Below the pieces are notes generated by a model that did not search any database, had not been told where the DNA came from, and worked only from the letters and a program-made list of their open reading frames with translations. From the NCBI GenBank assembly GCA_944320605.1, contig CALUIE010000007.1, positions 1 to 55,539 on the forward strand: 55,539 bases of DNA, given 5' to 3'. Source of the DNA: an uncultured Phocaeicola sp. (GTDB taxonomy: Bacteria; Bacteroidota; Bacteroidia; Bacteroidales; Bacteroidaceae). Made by a program: the position numbers and the translations under genes. Shown here in pieces: positions 9,201 through 15,763 of this stretch; positions within the stretch are counted from its first letter, which is position 1, and every line of letters starts with the position of its first letter.

Positions 9201-10520
9201 TTATTCCAGAATCTCTGCCATCAACGAATCACCGTCAGAGCTGAAATCGCCTAATTTAACCTTTACTAATTGGTTATCAAAGGCTCTATCCTTGCTCAAC
9301 TCCACCCTTATATAATTTTCAGTAAAACCATGCATTGGCATTCCTGGTTTAGAATGTTCAGCCAACACAACAGCTTCTTTTCCTTTATGTCGCGCATAAA
9401 ACTCTTTCAATTTAACATCTGACAATTCCAATAAACGTTGACTTCTTGCATGTTTTTCTTCAGGAGGAATAATATAGTCTATCTTTAATGCCTGCGTACC
9501 TGGACGTTCGGAATAGCTAAAGACATGAAGTTGGGTTACATCAAGTGACTTGATAAAATTATATGCAGCCTCAAAATACTCAGGAGTTTCTCCTCTTGTA
9601 CCTACTATCACATCAACTCCTATAAATGCGTTTGGCATAAGCTGTTTGATTCTTTTTATTTTCGAAGCAAACAATTCAGTATCATACCTACGTCGCATTA
9701 ATTTTAATACTTCATCACAGCCAGATTGCAATGGAATATGGAAATGAGGCATAAACCTATTTGAACTTGAAACAAAATCTATAATTTCATCGGTCAGTAA
9801 ATTGGGCTCTATAGAAGAAATTCTATAACGTTCTATTCCATCAATCTTGTCTAATGCTTTAATCAAATCAAAAAAAGTTTCACCTGTTGATTTTCCAAAA
9901 TCACCTATATTTACTCCGGTAAGCACAATCTCTTTTCCACCTTCAGAAGCTACACTTTTTGCTTGTTCAACAAGATCGGATATACTTCCATTTCTGCTCC
10001 TTCCACGAGCAAACGGAATTGTACAATATGAACAAAAATAGTCACATCCGTCCTGAACTTTCAGAAAATACCTTGTGCGATCTCCTTTAGAGCATGAAGG
10101 AGAAAATTTACGTATATCTTTTGTTGCAGTGGTAATGGCTTCACCATGCTCAGATTTCTTGAGAGTACCTAAATACTTCATTAAATCACCCTTCTGTTCA
10201 GCTCCCAAAACCAAATCCACTCCCTCTATATCAGCTACAGTATCAGGCTTAAGTTGTGCATAGCAACCTGTTACCACTACGTATGCACCTGGATTAGCCT
10301 TAATTAGTTTATGAATAGCCTGCCGGCACTTTTTATCTGCCACTTCTGTAACGGAACATGTATTAACAACTATAATATCAGCTTTTTCTCCTTTTCTGGC
10401 TGTCCTTATTCCAGCATCTTTCAGAGACTTTCCTATAGAAGAGGTTTCTGCAAAATTAAGTTTGCATCCTAAAGTGTAATAAACAGCTTTCTTATCCTGA
10501 AAAACAGTAGTATCAATCAT
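9201..10520 (-). CDS. mtaB: tRNA threonylcarbamoyladenosine methylthiotransferase
   Basis: A 439-aa radical-SAM enzyme that converts t6A37 to ms2t6A37 in ANN-decoding tRNAs. The N-terminal UPF0004 domain carries C19, C55 and C86 for one Fe-S cluster; the radical-SAM triad C159-C163-C166 is in CDYFCSYC; a TRAM domain ends the protein. The sequence (LGCKLNFAET, TGVNIGDFG) suits MtaB better than MiaB or RimO. A CAAAGTTA box (minus-strand TAACTTTG) at 10538-10545 is the likely promoter. The gene heads a two-gene unit with the glycosyltransferase. Confidence 0.9.
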   Translation of the reverse strand: MIDTTVFQDKKAVYYTLGCKLNFAETSSIGKSLKDAGIRTARKGEKADIIVVNTCSVTEVADKKCRQAIHKLIKANPGAYVVVTGCYAQLKPDTVADIEGVDLVLGAEQKGDLMKYLGTLKKSEHGEAITTATKDIRKFSPSCSKGDRTRYFLKVQDGCDYFCSYCTIPFARGRSRNGSISDLVEQAKSVASEGGKEIVLTGVNIGDFGKSTGETFFDLIKALDKIDGIERYRISSIEPNLLTDEIIDFVSSSNRFMPHFHIPLQSGCDEVLKLMRRRYDTELFASKIKRIKQLMPNAFIGVDVIVGTRGETPEYFEAAYNFIKSLDVTQLHVFSYSERPGTQALKIDYIIPPEEKHARSQRLLELSDVKLKEFYARHKGKEAVVLAEHSKPGMPMHGFTENYIRVELSKDRAFDNQLVKVKLGDFSSDGDSLMAEILE

Positions 10521-10702
10521 ATAATAAATATTTTGCGCAAAGTTACGTAATATTTTGGTATTTATAAAGAGTAAAAATACAGTTGAGGTAAAGTGTAAAA
10601 AAAAGGAAAACAGAATGTGTTAAAAAAGAATAAACAGGCTGTAAAACATATTTTTTAATAAAAATATTGCCTATAAAAAGAACAACATATTGAAAAACTC
10701 TA

Positions 10703-10710
10703 TATCTTTG
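10703..10710 (+). promoter_or_regulatory. -7 box for the cysteine-rich lipoprotein gene
   Basis: TATCTTTG fits the Bacteroidetes -7 consensus TAnnTTTG and is 54 nt before the ATG. No TTTG at the standard 19-nt upstream distance was found. Confidence 0.6.
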
Positions 10711-10764
10711 CACCGTCAATTAAGATAACAACATAAGTATTACAGAATTTTAAAAGCAAAAAAG

Positions 10765-10971
10765 ATGAAAAAGTTAGTATTTTTATTCGTTGCATTCGTT
10801 GCAGTATCTTTCGCATCATGTGGTGGTAACAAAAATGCAAATGCAGAATCTACAGAAGCTGCAGTAGTTGAAGAAGCTACTCCTGCATGTGATTCAGTTT
10901 GCTGCGATTCAGTAGCATGTGATTCAGCTGCTTGCGATTCAGCTAAAGCTTGCTGCAACAAAGCTGAATAA
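10765..10971 (+). CDS. Small cysteine-rich lipoprotein with CDS repeats
   Basis: A 68-aa protein. Residues 1-18 form a lipoprotein signal ending in the lipobox FASC (Cys19 lipidated), so the mature chain is ~50 aa and membrane-anchored. After a Gly/Asn/Glu/Ala linker it has a repeat region: CDSVCCDSVACDSAACDSAK followed by ACCNKAE, that is four CDS units and eight cysteines in about 25 residues. The pattern suggests metal binding or disulfide redox, but I know no named family. The gene has its own promoter and terminator, so it is a monocistronic unit. Confidence 0.75.
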   Translation: MKKLVFLFVAFVAVSFASCGGNKNANAESTEAAVVEEATPACDSVCCDSVACDSAACDSAKACCNKAE

Positions 10972-11000
10972 TTATCAGCATCTGATTAGGTAAAAAGTTT

Positions 11001-11034
11001 AAAGTCTGTGGATAACTAGCTACAGACTTTTTTT
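11001..11034 (+). terminator. Terminator of the cysteine-rich lipoprotein gene
   Basis: AAAGTCTGT (11001-11009) pairs with ACAGACTTT (11022-11030), followed by TTTTG. The loop contains one of the window's rare CTAG sites (11016-11019). Confidence 0.8.
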
Positions 11035-11062
11035 GTGTCCATACTTTATTGAATACAAATAA

Positions 11063-11098
11063 AAAAATCCCCCTTCTTTTATGAAGGAGGATTTTTAT
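11063..11098. terminator. Terminator of the rpsF-rpsR-rplI operon (bidirectional form)
   Basis: AAAAATCCCCCTTC pairs with GAAGGAGGATTTTT around the loop TTTTAT, with one central mismatch. A/T runs on both sides let it work either way; it lies 17 nt after the rplI stop. Confidence 0.8.
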
Positions 11099-11114
11099 TT
11101 ATTTAATTCAAAAA

Positions 11115-11558
11115 TTATTCAGCAACTACCTCAAAAGGAACTTCTACTGAAACTTCTTTATGAAGTTTAATGATTGCTTTATAGTTTCCAACTTCCTTAA
11201 CTGTATCTTTTACAACTATAATCTTACGATCGATGTTGTGACCCAATTTAGCAAGTTCTTCAGCAATCTGGATGTTACCTACAGAACCGTAGATAGCACC
11301 TGTTGCACTTACTTTAGTAGCAATAGTCAAAGAAACACCCTTCAATGATTCAGCTACTGCTTCAGCATCTTTCTTAATCTTTTCCAATTTATGAGCACGC
11401 TGTTTCAACTCTTCAGCCAACATTTTCTTTGCAGCTGGTGAAGCGATAACTGCTTTGCCAGTCGGAATAAGATAGTTACGACCATAACCAGACTTTACAG
11501 TTACAATATCGTTCTTGTAACCCAAGTTTAATACGTCTTCTTTCAATATAATTTCCAT
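11115..11558 (-). CDS. rplI: 50S ribosomal protein L9
   Basis: A 147-aa large-subunit protein binding 23S rRNA at the base of the L1 stalk. The N-terminal signature is complete: MEIILKEDVLNLGYKND, followed by IVTVKSGYGRNYLIP. A long connecting helix (AAKKMLAEELKQRAHKLEKI) leads to the C-terminal domain. Last gene of the rpsF-rpsR-rplI operon; a GGAGGAA Shine-Dalgarno can be read on the minus strand just upstream. Confidence 0.97.
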   Translation of the reverse strand: MEIILKEDVLNLGYKNDIVTVKSGYGRNYLIPTGKAVIASPAAKKMLAEELKQRAHKLEKIKKDAEAVAESLKGVSLTIATKVSATGAIYGSVGNIQIAEELAKLGHNIDRKIIVVKDTVKEVGNYKAIIKLHKEVSVEVPFEVVAE

Positions 11559-11575
11559 ACTTATTCCTCCTTTTT

Positions 11576-11845
11576 TTATTTCATCATATCAGTTACGTAA
11601 GGCAATAAAGCCAAATGACGAGCTCTCTTCACAGCCTGTGCAATACGACGCTGATACTTCAATGAAGTACCTGTAATGCGACGAGGAAGGATTTTACCCT
11701 GTTCGTTCAAGAATTTCTTCAAGAATTCAGGATCTTTGTAATCGATATACTTAATACCACTCTTTTTGAAACGGCAGTATTTTTTCTTCTTAACATCTAC
11801 TGATGGCGGAGTTAAATATCTGATTTCTGATTGTTGCTGTGCCAT
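11576..11845 (-). CDS. rpsR: 30S ribosomal protein S18
   Basis: An 89-aa small-subunit protein that pairs with S6 on the platform. The core motif [14 protein letters not shown], the [20 protein letters not shown] stretch and the terminal RHLALLPYV are standard. It lies 2 nt downstream of rpsF and 17 nt upstream of rplI. Confidence 0.97.
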   Translation of the reverse strand: MAQQQSEIRYLTPPSVDVKKKKYCRFKKSGIKYIDYKDPEFLKKFLNEQGKILPRRITGTSLKYQRRIAQAVKRARHLALLPYVTDMMK

Positions 11846-11847
11846 GA

Positions 11848-12195
11848 TTAATTTTCCTCCTTTTTAGTTGATTTAACATTTCTTCTCTTAGCAGCATATT
11901 CTGCAGCATACTTGTCCATCTTGAAAGTCAAGAAACGGATAACTCTTTCGTCACGACGGTAGTTAACCTCAAGTTTTTCAATTACTGTTGGTTCAGCTTT
12001 AAACTCAATCAACTGATAGAAACCTGTAGATTTCTTCTGAATTGGATAAGCCAATTTCTTCAATCCCCAGTTTTCTTCATTGATGATCTCAGCACCTTCC
12101 TGAGTAAGGATTGCCTTGAACTTCTCTACCGCTTCCTTCATCTGAGCCTCAGATAAAACGGGAGTTAAAATGAAAACGGTTTCGTATTGATTCAT
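11848..12195 (-). CDS. rpsF: 30S ribosomal protein S6
   Basis: A 115-aa protein heading the rpsF-rpsR-rplI operon. [34 protein letters not shown] and [17 protein letters not shown] are typical S6 segments. The C-terminus is a short basic tail. In many bacteria the operon is autoregulated by S6:S18 binding to the leader; I did not find a convincing leader structure here. Confidence 0.97.
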   Translation of the reverse strand: MNQYETVFILTPVLSEAQMKEAVEKFKAILTQEGAEIINEENWGLKKLAYPIQKKSTGFYQLIEFKAEPTVIEKLEVNYRRDERVIRFLTFKMDKYAAEYAAKRRNVKSTKKEEN

Positions 12196-12241
12196 ACTAA
12201 TTCGTTAATTAAATTATTAATAAAAAATTTCAATCGCGGCG

Positions 12242-12272
12242 CAAAGGTACAACTTTTTATCTAATACACAAA
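12242..12272 (-). promoter_or_regulatory. Bacteroidetes-type promoter of the rpsF operon
   Basis: On the minus strand TTTG (plus-strand CAAA, 12269-12272) is followed after exactly 19 nt by TACCTTTG (plus-strand CAAAGGTA, 12242-12249), a full -33/-7 match. The rpsF ATG is 47 nt downstream. Confidence 0.85.
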
Positions 12273-12365
12273 CATATAAAACACTTTTCTTCAATTTTTA
12301 TTTACTAATATATACGAATAAGTGCTTATAATGGATAATACAATATATTTTATCACAATAAGTTG

Positions 12366-12373
12366 TATCTTTG
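12366..12373 (+). promoter_or_regulatory. -7 box of the marR gene
   Basis: TATCTTTG matches TAnnTTTG. It directly precedes the tandem repeat and is 44 nt from the ATG. Confidence 0.65.
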
Positions 12374-12374
12374 C

Positions 12375-12412
12375 ATAGTTGTATAAACAATAAATAGTTG
12401 TATAAACAATAA
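12375..12412 (+). promoter_or_regulatory. Two perfect tandem 19-bp repeats, probable MarR operator
   Basis: ATAGTTGTATAAACAATAA occurs twice head to tail (12375-12393 and 12394-12412) between the -7 box and the marR ATG. Each copy holds an inverted TTGT-ATAA-ACAA. The 19-bp spacing places the two dyads on nearly the same DNA face. MarR regulators commonly bind such dyads over their own promoters, so autoregulation is likely; this is inference from position and symmetry. Confidence 0.6.
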
Positions 12413-12416
12413 TTAT

Positions 12417-12863
12417 ATGATAGAACAATTCAACTTCGATATCCAGTTAATATTTGCCATACTTAACGGGAAAGTATCAGCCGCCATAAACCGAAAGCTA
12501 ATAAGAAATTTCAGAATGAACGGTTTGGATATAACCCCTGAACAATGGACAGTACTGATTTTCTTGTGGGAAAAGGATGGAGTAACGCAACAAGAGCTAT
12601 GTAATGCCACATTTAAAGACAAACCAAGTATGACAAGATTAATCGACAATATGGAAAAGCAACATCTTGTTGTACGAATTTCTGATAAAAAGGACAGAAG
12701 GACAAATCTGATACACCTGACAAAAGACGGAAAGCAACTTGAGGATAAGGCGAGATTTGTAGCTAATCTAACATTAAAAGAAGCATTAAAAGGTTTGACT
12801 TTAGAAGAATTAAATATTAGTCAAGAGGTATTACGCAAAATATTCACCAATACGAAAGATTAG
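12417..12863 (+). CDS. MarR-family transcriptional regulator
   Basis: A 148-aa winged-helix dimer-forming regulator. A helical N-terminus (INRKLIRNFRMNGLDITPEQWTVL) is followed by the HTH (VTQQELCNATFKDKPSMTRLIDNMEKQHLV) and a wing with KKDRRTNLIHLTKDG. The DKxDRRxxxxxLT pattern is diagnostic. The ligand is unknown. The gene has a tandem operator-like leader, and a 58-aa membrane protein gene lies 124 nt downstream. Confidence 0.9.
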   Translation: MIEQFNFDIQLIFAILNGKVSAAINRKLIRNFRMNGLDITPEQWTVLIFLWEKDGVTQQELCNATFKDKPSMTRLIDNMEKQHLVVRISDKKDRRTNLIHLTKDGKQLEDKARFVANLTLKEALKGLTLEELNISQEVLRKIFTNTKD

Positions 12864-12987
12864 TAATATTCAGACAAATGATATTTTGCGAATTTCATTT
12901 TTTTTCATAAAATAATTTTCACGTATAAAGAATTATGCTTTAATTTGTAACCAGTAAACGAATAAACCATAAAAATAGAAGACACAC

Positions 12988-13164
12988 ATGAAAAGCTTAT
13001 TAAAGAATCTGGGAGTAATATTGATTATTATCGGAGCTGTTATCCTGATTGCATGTTTTGCAACTGAAAATGTAAATAACAATGTCATTCTTGGCACTTC
13101 AATGCTTCTTATCATTGCAGGATTAATCAGCTATATCCTGATTAACAAACGTATTACTGATTAA
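12988..13164 (+). CDS. 58-aa membrane protein with two transmembrane segments
   Basis: ATG at 12988 opens a 58-residue frame ending at TAA 13162-13164. It begins MKSLLKNLGVILIIIGAVIL and has a second hydrophobic helix (GTSMLLIIAGLISYILI) after a short polar loop TENVNNN, ending KRITD. The basic N-terminus suggests both ends in the cytoplasm. A strong terminator follows 14 nt after the stop, which supports a real expressed gene. Small two-helix proteins like this are common in Bacteroidales, but I recognise no function. It may be cotranscribed with marR. Confidence 0.6.
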   Translation: MKSLLKNLGVILIIIGAVILIACFATENVNNNVILGTSMLLIIAGLISYILINKRITD

Positions 13165-13177
13165 TTTTACATCAGAC

Positions 13178-13222
13178 AAAATAAAAAGAGGTTATCTTTA
13201 TATGATAACCTCTTTTTATTTT
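13178..13222. terminator. Bidirectional terminator between the 58-aa gene and rprY
   Basis: A perfect 19-bp stem: AAAATAAAAAGAGGTTATC (13178-13196) with GATAACCTCTTTTTATTTT (13204-13222), loop TTTATAT. It serves the converging marR-side and rprXY transcripts. Confidence 0.9.
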
Positions 13223-13232
13223 GTATTTTCTA

Positions 13233-13943
13233 TCAAGCCTCCTGCTGCTCTTCATCCGGAGTAATCAGCTTATAACCTTTACCGTGAATATTGATAATCT
13301 CGATTGACGGATCAGCCTTAAGATGCTTACGTAATTTAGTAATATAAACGTCCATACTTCTCGCATTGAAATAATTATCGTCTATCCAAATATTTTTCAA
13401 CGCATAATCTCTCTGAAGGATTTCATTTGCATGAGAACAAAGCAAAGACAACAGTTCTGATTCCTTTGTAGTCAGCTTTGTCTGTTTATCACCAATAGTA
13501 AGCAATTGCTTTTGAGTATCGAAAGTAAAATTACCGATGTTATACATGGTATTCTCTTTAACCTTCTTTCCTCTCACACGACGGAGAATAGCTTCAATAC
13601 GAAGTGTCAGTTCTTCCATACTGAACGGTTTGCTGATATAATCATCCGCACCGATCTTAAATCCTTCAAGAATATCTTCCTTCATAGTTTTTGCAGTAAG
13701 GAAAATCACAGGCACCTCAGAGTTAATCTGTTTGATTTCCTGAATCATGGTAAAACCATCTTTTACAGGCATCATAACGTCTGTTACAATCATATCATAT
13801 TTACCTTTCTGATAACCTTTTACACCTTCGTCACCATTCAGGAACAGGTCAGCTTCATAACCTTTAGCCTGTAAATATTCTCTCAAAAGCATGCCAAGAT
13901 TCTCGTCATCTTCGCACAATAAAATACGCATTCTTTCGTCCAT
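13233..13943 (-). CDS. rprY: OmpR-family response regulator, RprY-like
   Basis: A 236-aa regulator. Receiver domain (1-125): acidic pocket ED at 11-12, phosphoacceptor D55 in MIVTDVMMP, and the FLTAK lysine. The DNA-binding winged helix follows (LTTKESELLSLL, then YFNARSMDVYITKLRKHLKADPSI and IHGKGYKLI). I take the ATG at 13943 because the longer frame adds a non-conserved 10-residue lead overlapping the kinase gene. It starts 1 nt after the rprX stop, so the two are coupled. Order, length and sequence agree with B. fragilis RprX/RprY; the symbol is by resemblance. Confidence 0.85.
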   Translation of the reverse strand: MDERMRILLCEDDENLGMLLREYLQAKGYEADLFLNGDEGVKGYQKGKYDMIVTDVMMPVKDGFTMIQEIKQINSEVPVIFLTAKTMKEDILEGFKIGADDYISKPFSMEELTLRIEAILRRVRGKKVKENTMYNIGNFTFDTQKQLLTIGDKQTKLTTKESELLSLLCSHANEILQRDYALKNIWIDDNYFNARSMDVYITKLRKHLKADPSIEIINIHGKGYKLITPDEEQQEA

Positions 13944-13944
13944 A

Positions 13945-15501
13945 TTATTCTTCTTTAAATAAAGGTAATACAATTATAAATTTAGTTCCGACATTAAGTT
14001 CACTTTCAGCACGAATGCTTCCGTTGTGATCTGTAATTATCTTCTTAACATAGGCCAATCCAAGTCCGAAACCTTTCACATCGTGTAAATTTCCGGTATG
14101 GACACGGTAGAACTTATCAAATATTTTTTTCAAATTTTCTTTCTTTATTCCTATACCGTTATCTTCTACTGAGATATGAAGTTTGTTTGCCTCATTCCAA
14201 GTCCTTACCTTCAAACTTATATCCACATCCGCACGTTTATACTTAACGGCATTATCAAGCAGATTAAATATCACATTAGTAAAGTGCATTTCATCTACAA
14301 AGATAAACGGATCTGTAGCCTCCAATTCTGCATCCAACGTTCCATGACAACTTTCAACCTTTAGCCTGAAAGTATTTATCACACCATTTACAAGTTCATT
14401 AGCATCTATTTTCTTTTTCTTGAGCGTTGCCTTCTGACGTTCAAACATCGACATCTGCAACACTTTTTCTACCTGGAAGCGAAGACGTTTCGTCTCGTCA
14501 TTTATAACTCCTGATATATGCTTGAACATAACAGGAGATTTTCCTACTGCCGGATCATTAAGCATCTGAGCTGCAAGCGATATTGTAGAAATAGGTGTCT
14601 TGAACTCGTGCGTCATATTGTTTATGAAATCGTTCTTTATCTCTGTAAGTTTCTTCTGACGGAATATTATATATATAGTGAATATAAACGTTATCAAAAG
14701 AACTATTGTAAAGATTATGGAAGGAATCATAAACTTTACCGAACTGAAAATATAATCATCCATCGTAGGGAAGAATATATTCACATATCCCATTTTTGCC
14801 GGAGGATCATTTTCGAACAACAGTCTGGAATAAATCTTCTCGCCATCATACGCATAATCCGAGCAACGGTAAATTTCTTTGCCATCCCTGTCCGTAACCG
14901 TAAAATGATAAGGCAAATCCAATCCATTGTTTAGCAATTCCGATTTTATAAAATGATCCAATTGCTTAAAATTTATCCTCTCTTTCAGAGGTTTGTCACT
15001 TGCCGTATAAAGAATGTTATATATCACCTCATCAAGCAAAGCCCTCTGATATACATACCTTTCCTTTATTATTTCCTGTAAGGTTCTTGAAGTCTGCGGA
15101 ATATTCTTTCCGGTAGATATTATCACCTTAGGAACATTGGCAGGCCTGTTTGTTATAGTCTTAAACTCAAAAGTAGAATACATACTTCCATCAGGCGATG
15201 TTATGGTATATTGATGATGCTGCTGAAGTATATCTTCATTACCTTTTCCTTTATTCAAATTAAATTGCTCCGCAAATCGTGCAGCACGTTCTGTAGCTGC
15301 GGCGTCTGCCTCAAGATACTTTTTAGTTTCAACCAACTCAAGATTACGCACGGATTGCGCAAGGCTGCGGTTTACATTTTCCTCGAACTGTCCACGGCGC
15401 ATCTTTACCATCTCTTCTATATAACTTACCTGCAAATACAGCAGACTAAGAAAAGACAGAGCCATAATGACTCCTAATATCCATATTGTTGACTTTTTCA
15501 T
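13945..15501 (-). CDS. rprX: Sensor histidine kinase, RprX-like
   Basis: A 518-aa inner-membrane kinase. TM1 is at ~7-25 and TM2 at ~257-280, enclosing a ~230-aa periplasmic sensor region with a helical start. The H-box FINNMTHEFKTPISTI carries His298; N-box (NVIFNLLDNAVKYK), G1 (VEDNGIGI) and G2 (GFGLGLAYVKKI) complete the ATPase domain. It is a classical, non-hybrid kinase, close to the RprX length I know. The signal sensed is not evident. rprY follows directly. Confidence 0.87.
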   Translation of the reverse strand: MKKSTIWILGVIMALSFLSLLYLQVSYIEEMVKMRRGQFEENVNRSLAQSVRNLELVETKKYLEADAAATERAARFAEQFNLNKGKGNEDILQQHHQYTITSPDGSMYSTFEFKTITNRPANVPKVIISTGKNIPQTSRTLQEIIKERYVYQRALLDEVIYNILYTASDKPLKERINFKQLDHFIKSELLNNGLDLPYHFTVTDRDGKEIYRCSDYAYDGEKIYSRLLFENDPPAKMGYVNIFFPTMDDYIFSSVKFMIPSIIFTIVLLITFIFTIYIIFRQKKLTEIKNDFINNMTHEFKTPISTISLAAQMLNDPAVGKSPVMFKHISGVINDETKRLRFQVEKVLQMSMFERQKATLKKKKIDANELVNGVINTFRLKVESCHGTLDAELEATDPFIFVDEMHFTNVIFNLLDNAVKYKRADVDISLKVRTWNEANKLHISVEDNGIGIKKENLKKIFDKFYRVHTGNLHDVKGFGLGLAYVKKIITDHNGSIRAESELNVGTKFIIVLPLFKEE

Positions 15502-15707
15502 GGTGACAAATTTAACAAGCTAATTAATATAATCATCATCAATTAACATGTTTTACACGGGATTTTTTCGAATTTAACAATCAAATCACTTTTTAATTAA
15601 TAAAATCACAATTAAAAGTCGTTATTTCATTACTTACTTTACAAAAATAATATAACTTTAAACATTTAACAACTAAAAGTGGCAAAAAGTTCACGATAAG
15701 TGAATAA

Positions 15708-15742
15708 AAAAAAGCCGTATTTTTAAGAAATACGGCTTTTTT
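15708..15742. terminator. Terminator of the EF-G2-like gene
   Basis: AAAGCCGTATTT (15711-15722) pairs with AAATACGGCTTT (15728-15739), extended by A-T pairs outside. It lies 22 nt after the EF-G2 stop. The rest of the 262-bp gap before rprX is AT-rich with nothing else clear. Confidence 0.85.
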
Positions 15743-15763
15743 ATGTATTAAAATATCAACTAA

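Noticed and set aside
10740-10961. Minus-strand frame rich in TES/AES repeats opposite the cysteine-rich lipoprotein
   Set aside because: It is a shadow of the repeated plus-strand codons; the plus frame has a signal peptide, promoter and terminator.
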